A program made the translations under genes and the position numbers. DNA of 64,000 nt from Tuctoria greenei (taxonomy: Eukaryota > Streptophyta > Magnoliopsida > Poales > Poaceae), in the NCBI GenBank assembly GCA_036927565.1, contig JAYESD010000001.1:75349751-75413750 (forward strand). Reading direction: 5' to 3'. The notes beneath the pieces are model-generated. The model made no database searches. It was not told the DNA's origin and saw only the letters and a list, made by a program, of their open reading frames with translations. Positions 36,134-47,030 of this stretch are shown in pieces. Positions within the stretch are counted from its first letter, which is position 1. Every line of letters starts with the position of its first letter.

Positions 36134-36540
36134 CACTACAGGAATATCGATCAATTACGTCGGCCAAAGCCGACGTAATTAAGGCCTAAATCAACATAGG
36201 TAAGTTAATTACGTTGGTTTTTCCTTAATTACGTCGGTCATTGGCTGACGTAGCGGTTTAGACGTAATTAAGGTAACTTATGTCAGCCACCAACGTAAGT
36301 TAACTTAATTACGTCGGTCTGCAGCAGCCGACGTAAGTGAAGTGGTGGGATGGGCCGCGGGCTAGGCCGGAGTACTTACGTCGGCCACAGCATGCCGACA
36401 TAAGTTATGTGCCCTAACTTACGTCGGTTGCTCCAAACCGACATAAGTTAAGTGGTTTAATTTACGTCGGTATGGTCTGACCGATGTAAGTTAAACTGGG
36501 CTAACTTACGTCGGCCATGCCATAGCCGACGTAAGTTATG
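36134..36540. repeat. CACTA subterminal repeat region (left, 3' end of element)
   Basis: About fifteen copies of a TTACGTCGG-type 9-12-mer lie in both orientations, many as hairpin pairs; the first pair (36153-36164 and 36169-36180) has perfect 12-bp arms around four bases. Such motifs are the binding sites of TNPA-type proteins in En/Spm-like elements (known for the superfamily; binding here is inferred). Confidence 0.8.
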
Positions 36541-36699
36541 TTTTCGAATTTTTTTTTAAAACAGAAACTGACTACCTCGCTCGATGGCGAGAACACAGAA
36601 CAGATTCAAAATAGATTCACAACAAATATAGATACAAAACAACAGTTTCAAAACATTATTCAAACATCGATGACACACAATTCCACCGGGCTACACGCT

Positions 36700-39406
36700 A
36701 GCCCCTCCACTACCTCCAGGATCTTCTCGGCACGTTCCCGGACCCTGCAGAAGAAGCATAGTCAATTGACAACACGAAATCAAAATAAATTCACTTGTAC
36801 CTAAAGCATTCCTTCGTATAACTTTATGGTGTGAAACAACTAGTTGATCCTAATTAGAAGTCCATAAACTATTTCCAGTTTCTATCCATTTTGACGGTTT
36901 CTGAAACTAAACTTAAACTGAACTTTAATTTTGACTTTTTGACAGTCCACAAACTGAACTATCCATAAATTGAAACTGAACTTTAATTAGGATAAACTGA
37001 AACTGAAACTGACATTTCTATCCACAAACTGAACTTTTGACATTTCTATCCATTTTGATATTTGTATCCATAAACTGAATCTAAAGTGAAACTGACATTT
37101 CTATCCATAAACTGAAACTGACATTTGTAGCCATAAACTAAATCTGAACTGAACATCAAATTGACAATGCTAAAGCTTTTTGACTACTACAAAAACTATT
37201 TCAACGGAGCTAAAGGAATATTGAAATGAATATGACAATATTACCTGCTCTGGTGTCTGCTGTGGCGGAAGCATAGGAATCTCGATATCCTGACCGTTGT
37301 GTCGAGCAAGAGTCTGCCATTGCAAAATATTAGAAGATATATGTTATTGAAGTGCTGTAAAATTTAACTACGATACTTTAAATTACTTACCGCCACCGCT
37401 GCTTGCATCTGAGCCATCATTAAGGCCGCCCTCTGCTGCTCCTCGCTTGCCTCCTCTCTCGTCCTCTCTAGCTCTGCCTGGGTTTGCGTCAGCGTCTCCC
37501 TCATGGCCTGGAGCTCCAGCTGGGTCTGCGAGAGACGACCACTGGTCCCAACGGTCGAAGCTTGCGACGATGAAGCGCCTCTCAAAGGTCGCGTCAACCT
37601 CGAGTCGACAACTCCATCAAAAACGGCAAACCTGCAAAAGAATGAAAACACTAAGTAGAAGAAGATTAATTGAAAAAGAAATGAAACACACGAAGAACTC
37701 ACCGCCCGTGGGACTTCCCGCCTCCGCTTGCGTACGCAGCTTGGGGGTCGATCGGCGCGCTTTCTAAATCGTAATCCGCACCGTGTATCTTCGCGACCTC
37801 CTGCGCGTACTTTGTCTACAAAACAAATGAACTTTGTAAGCATATCAATAATAGTATTAGTTATAATGAAATTGATGAATTTCGAAAACTTACCAGTCGG
37901 TCGGCTGCGACCTGACTACACTGCCCTGGTTGAGAAGGGTCACTTCCCTTGTGACCTCTCTTCAGAACCTGGGCCGGGGTCGGCTCATGACCCATCTCTC
38001 GCTCCTGTACAGCCGTGTTAGTGAGATACATATTATATTAGGAACACATAAATAAAATGAAAAGGTACTTACCATGCGTTTAGCCAAAGGCAAGTAGCCG
38101 TCGCGGCCATAGTTGTGCTTTCCCTCGGATCCCATGCGGCACTGTCTAGCCTTCGTGGACTTATTGATGAAAGCGTCGCTAGCCCAGTACCGACAGAGAG
38201 CTAAGTAGGCCTCCATGTTACCCTGTAACCAAGAAATACTAACCTGCACATATTTCATTTTTCATCAACGCATTTAACATACGTAGATATTGTAAATATT
38301 TAACAATATTAAAAACTTACCTCCGCATACTGCTCCTCTGTCATGTACGAGTCAGAGTCCTTCCTAAATACACCCCTTTGCTGCTCCTGCTCCTGCTCTC
38401 GGGGGTGCCCCTTGTAGTACGCGTTGACAGCCTCAATCCGGGCGTACGACTACGCCGCCGTCATGAGCTTCCGAGCGTTGTAATGGAACACGCGTCTCGC
38501 GTGGTCCTCCATGCCCGGTTCCTCTACTTGGTACCTCAGCTTTAAGCAAACAAATATTTAAGTGATATGAATTAACAATTCAAATGAGTTGAAAAAATAG
38601 AAGAGTTCAACTTACCATAAAATCGTGCCACATGGCTCCCTGAACCGTGGCGTGGACCGGGTGAGATACACGAGCGTAGTCATCCCACGAAAGGGCAGGA
38701 AAACCGTCAATCACACCGGGGTAGTGCAACTTCACGATAGCACCCAGGACACTGTTAACCTGCCTGTGGTGCTTCTCGGCCCCCGTGAACGAATAGTTGT
38801 ACCAACATCTACAAAATATATTAAATCATTAAGTAAAGGAAAACAACATCTAATATTTAATATACTATATACAATATCTACCTGTCTCCAACAGGGCGGA
38901 TCGTGGTCCACTGAGTAGTAACCAGAGGAGGAGCTGCAAAGTGAGTCCTCGTCGTTCGTCGCCTCTGCTGCAACGTTGTCGCATCCTGTGACCCTGAAGG
39001 CTCTGCGGAACCACCGGAGTCTCCAGGAAGGTTAGTGGTAGCCGACTGCACAGGGAGGCTAGCGCTATAGGGCTCCTGTAGTGGCCCCCTAGCCTCTGAG
39101 TCGGGCTCCTGTAGCGGCCCCCTAGCCTCTGACTGTGACTCTGACTCAGAAGTCTCTGAGTCAGACTACACAAAAGGAAAAGATTGACTATAAATAATTA
39201 ATAACAACTGCAATTTCAAAAATAACTTTATTGTAACTAAAATTTACCTCAGTCCGCTGAAAGCACATGACAACTGAGGGTGGAGCGTGTGCCAGAAAGA
39301 GGGAACGTCGGCTAGAAAGGAACGAGGTCCCTGAGTTAGGGTCTCGTGGCGGCTCAAACCCTCTCACTGGCTTCCCCTTCCCCTTCCCCTTCCCCTTTGA
39401 CGACAT
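36700..39406 (-). pseudogene. TNPA-like (Transposase_24-type) gene of the younger CACTA
   Basis: The start codon at 39404-39406 opens exon 1, which begins MSSKGKGKGKGK and ends in CFQRTE at a GT donor after 39248. An 82-nt intron ends in TGTAG before 39165. Exon 2 (39165 to about 38880) is Ser/Glu/Pro-rich. Later exons encode a Trp-containing region (about 38830-38620), ARRVFHYNARKLM followed by an in-frame TAG (about 38455), the conserved block YWASDAFINKS-KARQCR with HNYGRDGYLPLAKRM (about 38190-38080), and a coiled-coil-like Glu/Gln-rich segment (about 37560-37390). The order matches plant Ptta/En/Spm accessory transposases, which bind element ends. The one clear stop suggests a pseudogene. 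Confidence 0.6.
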
Positions 39407-39484
39407 CCTGTTGCAAGGAATAAATGACTAATATGCAAATATAATATACAAAATTAATGTCAAATTAGTGAATAAAAAGTTACT

Positions 39485-42400
39485 TTAAAATTCATCAACA
39501 TCACGATCATGCACTCTACTCCTTAAACCAGCCCATCGATCTTCTTCTTTCGCATATCGTTTTCGTTTGCACAAATCAGCAGGTTCGACTATGTCATCGA
39601 TATCTTCAGTTTCGGATTCTGATTCGGTTTCCACTTCCATGCCAGCCTCGATATCTTGAGCGTCTCCAACTAAGTCATCGAGTCCTACACCAGGCTCGAC
39701 TGAGAAGGATTCTGGTGACTCTTCCTCTTGGTAGACACAATCAACCTTAGCTTCGTCGTGGTAATCATCATCTCCTGGAGCGTATAACCGCTCACGAGGA
39801 TTCACCTTATGTACCACCCACCAAGCTTTGAATTTATTGCATGGATAAGGTAGATAGTATACTTGCCCTACTTGGTGTGCAAGAACTAATGAATCAAATC
39901 CTTTCAACCGTTCCTTGTGTTTTACTTCAACCATGCCAAATTCGTTTACTCGAATTCCACGAATGGAATCAAACCATTCGTAGTCAAAGAATACCGCTCG
40001 AATTGGTTTGTTTGCGACAAAAGTGAATTCAAGGATTTTTTTAATAATCCCGTAGTATTGCATTTCATGATCTTGCAAATCGATTGCCCTCATCACAACT
40101 CAAGTATTACATGTTGCCACGAGAGGACGAAGAGATTCGAATTGAGTTGTACGGAATCGAAAGTCGTTGACGTCATATCGACTATAGCTTCTAACATTAA
40201 CCACTCCACAGGATAGTTGTCGCAAATCTTCATGGACGTTGGCATCTTTTTGGAACTGTCCAAGATATGGAGTTATTAGAAAACGTAAGCATTCTTAAGT
40301 CGAATATGATCTCGAAATGTAAGCATTGGAGTTATTAGTTATCGAGAAAACGTTACATGATCTCGAAACTAGGAGAGAAAATTAGATCCCCCGTTTATTC
40401 CTTCCTGACGAATATGTTCTATTTGCTTGCTCGTGGGTTGATATCTATGTCTCCAATTTTGCTTGTCGAACATACTACACGACAAAGAGAACCTTTTAGA
40501 ATACATGTGTCGGAAAAGATGGTGAAAAGCATAAGTGTAGAAGAAACACTTACTTGAAATATTCATTCATTTCTTCCATATTAGCGTACATGTAGAAGAA
40601 TGCAGCACACCTTTCTTTTTTGCTAACATCATACGAAGTGTAACTACCAACAGTAGTGCCTCTTGTTGCAAAAATGGAGAGATCGCTACAAGGAGGTTGC
40701 TCATCTATATTGTATCGCATTACCGAAGTATTAACATTGTTTTCCTCTGCAAAGTAAACACTTGAGAAGTATCCTACTTCCTTAAGAGTAAAAGCTTCGG
40801 CGATGCAACCTTCAACCCTTGCCATGTTACCAACCATTGGTTTCAGATATCTAAGTGATCTTTCAATATGATACATCCACCTATATTGCACGGGACCGCC
40901 CACTTTCGCTTCAAATGGAAGATGAATTAAGAGATGTTGCATTTGATTGAAAAATCCTAGAGGAAAAAAATTTTCCATCTTACACAAAAGTACCGGAACC
41001 TTCTTTTCCAAATTAGTCATCATCTCTGGCGTGATTTCTTTAGCACAAAGTTGCCTATAGAAGTGGCTAAGCTCGGCTAACACCTTCCACACTGCATCAT
41101 CAAAATAGCCTCGAAACATAACAGGCAGAAGTCTTTCCATGATTATGTGATAATTATGACTCTTCAACCCAATGAGCTTTCCCGTTTTTACATTCACGGC
41201 TCGTCTCAGACTAGCTGCATAACCATCTGGGAATTTCAACCTTTGCAACCATTCGAGAACTTCTTATTTTTTTTCTTTAGGTCGAAGACAGAAAGGAGCG
41301 CGTGGTTTACCACCATTTTCGGAGAGCTCAAGAGTTTGACGGTTACAAAGTTCGGCAATATCCTTTTGAGCCTTTAAATTGTCTTTTGTTTTGCCCATCA
41401 TGTCCATGCATGTGCTTATGATACATTCGGCCATGTTACGCTCTTGATGCATAACATCAATGTTGTGCCTTAGAATCAACGACTTCACATACGGTAACTC
41501 CCAAAGTCCACATATGTGAGTCCAATTGTGTTTGTCTCCGTAACCTTCAAAATATCCAGGACGACCTTCATCTCGCACCAATTTGTCCAACATGTTAGAT
41601 ATTTCTGACACGTCAAGCCGTTTCGGTGGTCCTTTAGTGACAACGGTGTTCTTTCTGAAGACATTCCTCTGTTGTCTAAACAAGTGATTTGGAGGCAGCC
41701 AACGTCTATGACAATCGAAGTAAGATATCTTGCCTCCATGGGTAAGTCAAAAGCAATCGGTATCCGAGGCACATATCGGACACGTCAACCGACCATGAGT
41801 GCTCCATCTAGAAAACATGCCGTATGCCGGAAAATCATGAACGGACCACAAATAAGCAGCTCGGAGGTTGAATTTCTGTTTCTTGTAACAGTTGTACGCT
41901 TTGACTCCTGTCCACAACATTTTCAACTCTTCGATCAACAGTTTCAACATCACATTGAGATGTGACCCAGGATGATCTGGCCCAGGTACAATGAGGCTAA
42001 GAAACATAAACTCATTCTTCATGCAAAAAGCCAGTGGAAGATTGTACAAAATGACAAAGATGGGCCAACAGGAGTATGGTGCGGCATTTGTGCTGAACGG
42101 CGTGAACCCATCTGTCGCCAACCCGATGCGAACATTTCTCGCTTCACGAGCAAATTCTGGGTCGAACCAGTCCAGCGCCTTCCATGCCTCACCATCGGAC
42201 GGGTGCGTCATGACTCCATTGTTATCAAGCTCACCTTCTTTGTGCTATCTCATGTGTCTGGCCGTTTCTTTTTGAAAGGAACAACCGCTTCAACCTTGGT
42301 GTCACACGTAAGTAACGAAGCTGCTTACGTGCGACTTCTGTCGTCGTAGTATTACCATCGTTATTAACAACTTCGACAAATCTCGGTTGACCACATTTCA

Positions 42401-43075
42401 AACATTTGTTCTCATTGGCATGCTCTCTCCAGAAAAGCATGTAGTTGTCCGGACACACATCAATCTTTTCGTGCTTCATCCCGAGACCGGAAAGAATTTT
42501 CTTCGAGTTGTACATATCCTTAGGCACTTTGTTGGGTTGTGGAAGGGCATCTTTCAACAAATCGATGAGCATGTTGTAACAATTGTTAGAAAAGAAGAAC
42601 TTAGACTTAATTGCCATAAGTCTAGTCACAAAATTGAGGATTGACATTTTAGTGTGTTCATGCAGAGCCTCTTCTGAATCTTTGAGATGTTTGAAGAACT
42701 CTTTAACCTCTGGTGTTTGAGTATCTTCTGTAAGCTCTGGTCGTATAGCTTCCAGCATCACATCCATCATATCAACCTCTTGAGCATCATCATTGTCTGC
42801 TTCCACTTCTTGTACAGCTTGAGAAGTTGTCTCACCGTTGAAATTCCACAACTCATAATGTGACACGTAACCGTTTCGACACAAGTGCAACGTAAGTTCC
42901 ACTTTGACCAAAACGTTCCATTTTGGCATTTTGTACATGGGCAGCGCGCCTTATCGCTATTTGACAACGAAAAAGCTCGTTCCACAAAAGCTTCTGTCTT
43001 GGCGTACCACTCATCTGAGTGACCACCAGTTCTGCTCTTCCAGCCAGTATACATCCAACTGCGGTCTTCACCCAT
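39485..43075 (-). pseudogene. TNPD/TNP2-type CACTA transposase
   Basis: Minus-strand order: transposase-associated N-terminal domain from the ATG at 43073-43075 (MGEDRSWMYTGW, CPCTKCQN); linker with LIDLLKDALP and a zinc-like CLKCGQPRF (42938-42231, shifted frame); TNP2 core (42211-41747: RIGLATDGFTPF, VPGPDHPG, LRAAYLWSVHDFPAYG) and its continuation (41683-41264: LWELPYVKSLILRHNIDVMH); DUF4218 (41248-40550: LIGLKSHNYHIIMERLLPVMFRG, HLLIHLPFEAKVGGPVQYRWMYHIERSL); DUF4216 (40096-39485: MQYYGIIKKILEF, YEWFDSIRGIRVNEFGMVEV) ending in HDRDVDEF. Frameshifts near 42900, 42220 and 41700 and a stop near 41260 separate the blocks. In the superfamily this protein cuts the element ends. The domain set is complete but not translatable as one chain. 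Confidence 0.8.
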
Positions 43076-43177
43076 GTTTGGCTCTGCAGTTTAACGCGAA
43101 AGAAATTGTCGTTAATGTATTGTTATGTTATGTCACGGCCCTACAACCTAGGCAGATAGATCCTAAACCCACCCAAG

Positions 43178-43375
43178 AGTGACCGATCGGAGCGTGCTCA
43201 TGACGAGATGCGTGATCCGGATTCGAACGAAATTTCGATAGCATAACCCCGCTGTTCTCCACTGCACGCCCAAAAATGGTGCAGCAGAGAACAAAAGGGT
43301 TACGCCACCGAAATCTCGTCCAAATCTGGACCCGCATCTCGTCACAAGCCATGCCCTCTCGGTCACTTCGACGCT
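43178..43375. repeat. Imperfect foldback (long hairpin), about 190 bp
   Basis: The left arm from GTGACCGATCGG (43180) through TGACGAGATGCG (43199) to CTCCACTGCAC pairs with the right arm from GTGCAGCAGAG (43279) through CGCATCTCGTCA (43333) to TCGGTCACTTCG (about 43374). By eye, arm complementarity is roughly 75% over about 90 bp, with a loop of about 12 bases. It lies about 100 bp upstream of the transposase start, inside the CACTA element. Confidence 0.75.
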
Positions 43376-43401
43376 GTCAAAAAAGGGACAATTCCGAACC
43401 T

Positions 43402-43436
43402 GCACGTCTCACATGCCAATGGCATGTGAGACGTGC
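43402..43436. repeat. Perfect 35-bp palindrome
   Basis: Arms of 17 bp (GCACGTCTCACATGCCA and its exact complement) flank a single central A. It lies 27 bp from the foldback and about 330 bp upstream of the transposase start codon. Confidence 0.95.
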
Positions 43437-44079
43437 CGATCCGAAACAGGTAATACATTGCTATAGGTTACGTTGCTCATTTTCATTTTGAGGTCATTTA
43501 TGAGAGGAAAGAACTAGAGAAAGAGTGAGAGAAAAGTTGGTCTTAGATGACAATTCCATATCCATTTCCACCGTCCACGCAATCGCGGGTTATTGACATT
43601 CTTAAGGTAGTAAGGCAACTTAAGGCGACGGATCCCCCTGCTCCCGCGGCGCCAGCTTTCCCCGCCGCCGCTGGCTTCCCCGTCCGCCGCCGCCGCCTTA
43701 CCCTATAAAGCAAGGCGACAGGGACGCCTTACGGTGCCAGAGCGCCTTACCTCATTAGCGTCGCCGCTTTACCGACACTAAAGCGATGCCTTAATAACTA
43801 TGTTCAACAACAAAATATACCGCATTTCTCAGTTCATCGCCCGCGCGTGCTTCTTTTGCGTGCCGCCCACCGCCTCGAGCTCCTCCGCCGGCGCGAGCTC
43901 CTCTCAGCGTGAACTCCTCCGCATGCTGCATGACGCACCAAGCTGCGTTGCCACCCTGATCTCCTCTGCTCACCCCTACACATGACCCACCTCCTCTCTC
44001 TCTCTCTATTGGAGCTACCGGTGACGCCGTGGCACCCGATAGTCGGCCACCCCCGGCGCTGCCCTCCTCATGGTGCAAT

Positions 44080-44431
44080 TAACCACTTAAGAATATATAG
44101 ATAAACCACTTGAGCATAATTAAATGCATAAGAAAATTAACAACTTAAATAAACCACTTAAGCATAATTAAACAAATTTAAGCAATTTAAGCATAATTAA
44201 ACATAATTAAATAAACCACCTAAGCATAATTAAGCAAATTAAGCAAAAATAAGCAAATTATGCATAATGAAGCAAATTAATCAAAATAAAATAAACCACT
44301 TAAGCATATTTAAGCAAATTAACCACTTAAGCATAATTAAATAAACAATTAAGCAATTCAGCAAATTTTAAAAAATTTCAAATTCAAAATTGAATTTGAT
44401 TTCAATTCAAATTGAAATTTGACTTTCAATT
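44080..44431. repeat. AT-rich degenerate repeat array
   Basis: More than ten variants of AACCACTTAAGCATAATTAA lie in 260 bp, followed by an inverted AAATTCAAAATTGAATTT-type stretch (44377-44430). It is an unbroken AT-rich block in the 5' region of the CACTA element, immediately before the G-rich tract. Confidence 0.8.
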
Positions 44432-44760
44432 GGGGGGGGGGGGGGGGCTCGGGGAGCAGGGTGAGGGTGGGGGGGAGGCGGGGAGCAGGGTGAGGGTGGG
44501 GGAGGGGGGCCGGGGAGGGGAGGTCGAGGGGGAGGGGAGGAGGAGGGGGGGAGGGGGGGGGGGCTCGGGAGGGGAGGGGAAGGGGGGCGGCGCTCGGCCG
44601 TGGAGGGGAGGGGGAGGGGAGGTCGAGGGGGAGGGGAGGTGGAGGGGGAGGGGATGGGGAGGCGGAGGCGGCGGTTGACCTGGCAGGACGGTGCTCGGGG
44701 AGGGGGCGGGGGGGGGGGGGGGGGGGGTTGGTGAGGGGAGGGGAGGAGAGGAGGGGAGGG
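44432..44760. repeat. G-rich low-complexity tract
   Basis: About 330 bp are almost entirely G with A and few C, including runs of 15 or more G at 44432-44447 and near 44708-44727, and many GGGGAGG repeats. Reading frames through it are Gly-rich or Pro-rich artefacts. It could form G-quadruplexes on the plus strand. Confidence 0.9.
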
Positions 44761-44899
44761 AAGGAGTACCTTGTGGCGGCGGCGTCGGACGGCGGCGGGC
44801 GCGACGGCAGTGAGCGACGGCGGCGGGGAGGGACAGAAGAAAGCGGCGCGCGGCGGGTAAGGAAGAAAAGAGAAGGCGCGCGCGAGGGTAGGTTAAAAT

Positions 44900-45179
44900 A
44901 CGTAACTTACATCGGCTAAATAGTAAACTTACGTCGGCCAACCCCACAGCCGACGTAAGTTAAGCCTAACTTACGTTGGTCTTAAACTTACGTCGGCTTG
45001 TTGCTCAGACCGACGGATGTTCACATTTACTGCTGTCGGTCTGCTGACTTATGTCGGCCGCCGACGTAAGTTAGTTTAACTTACGTCGGTTTTTTTGACC
45101 GACGTAAGTTAGTTTATTTACGTCGGCTGGCCGACGTAAATTAAGCTGGCCGACGTAAGTGTTCGCGCTTCCTGTAGTG
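44900..45179. repeat. CACTA subterminal repeat region (right, 5' end of element)
   Basis: At least twelve copies of ACTTACGTCGG or its complement lie here, several in adjacent opposite pairs (for example 45078-45114). The last copies lie about 25 bp from the terminus CTTCCTGTAGTG. Confidence 0.8.
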
Positions 45180-45478
45180 TTTTTTATGTATAGGATCCAA
45201 GGACTGAGAAGATGCACGTAGTTGTTTTTGAAAAGCAAAAAATTGTTGGTGTTAAGAATGTGGGAGATAATAAAGAGGAATATAATCAATATAAAGAGAT
45301 ATACCTTTTCACAGATCCAGAAAACATCAAGCGCGTAGAGAGAAGCATTAAAAAGGATTAGAAATCATATATGTGACAAGATGTCAATGCTGGAAAAAAT
45401 GTATGCAATAAATTTCAGTTGTCATGCATAAAAGACTTAATATTTGGCAAATTTTTGTTTCTCTTTTTATAGATTTGT

Positions 45479-45684
45479 TTATGTATGTATGTATGTATGT
45501 ATGTATGTATGTATGTATGTATGTATGTATGTATGTATGTATGTATGTATGTATGTATGTATGTATGTATGTATGTATGTACGTACGTACGTACATACAT
45601 ATGTATGTATGTATGTATGTATGTACGTATGTATATATGTACATACGTACATACATATGTATGTATGTATATATGTACGTATGT
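45479..45684. repeat. (ATGT)n microsatellite, copy B
   Basis: About 25 pure ATGT units run to 45580. A variant tail then contains four ACGT units followed by inverted ACAT units (ACGTACATACATATGT type), which makes this tail self-complementary. Confidence 0.95.
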
Positions 45685-46154
45685 TCTAGAAAACATTTTT
45701 CGATCTTTTTCTTCGAAAATTTTTCTCAACCAGTTATTTACTAGAGTCGACTGTGATCAGACGCTTCGATTACTGCGTGCGGATCCTTCATAGATGGTCC
45801 CTAAGTAAAATCCGTTTATGAAAACATACGAAAATTCACATGTGGTCTTCATTGAAGCCCGTCTGTGATAAATGCACCTGTTACATGTTGTACTTTCTTA
45901 AGCGCCGCATGTGAAAATTTATATCTTTGCCCAGACTGTTTTGTTTTTCTAACCGCTGGTGATTTTGGCTCATCACATATGGTTATTAAATCATTCGACA
46001 TCGCATGCGTACTTTTTAATGGACCGTCCGAGTAAAAAAATTGAGACGCTTATAAAATTGCTTTTTTGTAGTAGTGTACGATGAGCAGCTCCATCTCCTC
46101 CATTGCATCATACCTATTTCTTGTGACAATAATGAACGGTACAGCGATGGGCGT

Positions 46155-46993
46155 TGTCGGTACCCTGGGTACCATATACCCCTTGGGATTGTAAAGATCT
46201 CAAGGGAAAGTCACCCACTTGATTTGAAGACCTTCGGAGGCCCACATGTCAGACATGTCCGGACCCGCTTCTCCAACAAGGTTAGTCCTAGGGCCGCCAC
46301 GTGTACTATCAAACTGGAGCTACCGCCCGCAAGGGGGGAAGCTCCAAGCTATGTACCGAAGTGGCACCCCCGGACCTAACCCCAGACCGAGGGAAGTTCC
46401 GGGGCTGACACGTGTCGGCTAACACTGGAACCATCTGTTCCCCACAGTGTGCTCTGGTGTTGCCACGTGTCCAACCGTCGGATCTTCAGCCTCTAACCTC
46501 CGGAAGACTTCACAACGGCTCCGGATCTTCAAAGGGGAATCAAGGACTTCAAGACCCAATTAAGTGTCATTAATACCATATTAATGACACATGATCGGAC
46601 GACCTTAATTACCAGTAACGGTGCTGTCAAAGCCCATTACTCGGTCATTAAGGGCAATTAAACGTGTTGAATAAGTATCAATACTAGTAACCATCGGGGC
46701 CACATGTCGGGCCAAGCTAATTTGTAACGGCCTGCCCTTGTACTATAAAAGGACAGGCCGACGATGGACTCTACACGTTCAGACACGCTGACACACGCGC
46801 TACATCCAATACAACATCAACACACCCCGTGGAGTAGGGTATTACGCTGAGGCGGCCCAAACCACGTAAATTCTTGTGTCTCCTGCGTCATTTGTAATTC
46901 ACCTTCTTGAATCTCCGCGCGCCCACACCGAACCACAAGCTCCTCTAAAACTTTAGTAGTGTCAGGAGATCTGCCGGATCCAAGCCACCGACA
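46155..46993 (+). repeat. 5' LTR of Tat-lineage element
   Basis: 839 bp, TGTCGGTACC to CCACCGACA, with terminal inverted repeat TGTCGGT/ACCGACA. A TATA box (TATAAAA) lies at 46744-46750. Confidence 0.95.
46744..46750 (+). promoter_or_regulatory. TATA box in 5' LTR
   Basis: TATAAAA lies about 590 bp into the LTR, in a position that fits the U3/R boundary. It is identical in the 3' LTR (58791-58797). Confidence 0.65.
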
Positions 46994-46995
46994 GT

Positions 46996-47013
46996 TGGCG
47001 TGCCAGGTAGGGG
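46996..47013 (+). other. Putative primer binding site
   Basis: TGGCGTGCCAGGTAGGGG begins two bases after the LTR. It has the form of plant gypsy PBS sequences starting TGGCG; I cannot name the tRNA with certainty. Confidence 0.7.
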
Positions 47014-47030
47014 TGCCTGAGATTTCGAGA

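Larger units (their letters stand above)
36134..45179 (-). mobile_element. CACTA (En/Spm) transposon, near full length
   Basis: A 9,046-bp element has terminal inverted repeats CACTACAGGAA (36134-36144 and inverted at 45169-45179) and a TTT target-site duplication (36131-36133, 45180-45182). The copy A sequence near 18350 shows the empty site, a run of six T. Both ends carry dense TTACGTCGG/CCGACGTAA repeats. The minus strand encodes a TNPD transposase followed by a TNPA-like gene. It is absent from copy A, so it arrived after the duplication. Frameshifts in TNPD make it non-autonomous. Confidence 0.9.
35861..46076 (+). mobile_element. CACTA transposon 3' end (plus strand), copy B, split by a younger CACTA
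   Basis: This is the counterpart of 18078-19312. The sequence runs 35861-36133, is interrupted by the CACTA at 36134-45179, and continues 45180-46076. It ends at GTAGTAGTG (46068-46076) followed by TAC. It carries DUF4216 remnants and the (ATGT)n tract. Confidence 0.65.

Noticed and set aside
37447..37767. Plus-strand frame of 106 codons
   Set aside because: It is opposite the TNPA-like coiled-coil exon of the CACTA element and shows no domain.
43205..43235. tRNA B-box-like GTTCGAATCC on the minus strand
   Set aside because: No A box, acceptor stem or cloverleaf can be drawn around it; it is part of the foldback.
44426..44947. Minus-strand Pro-rich frame of 173 codons and plus-strand Gly-rich frame
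   Set aside because: Produced by the G-rich low-complexity tract; no conserved segment.
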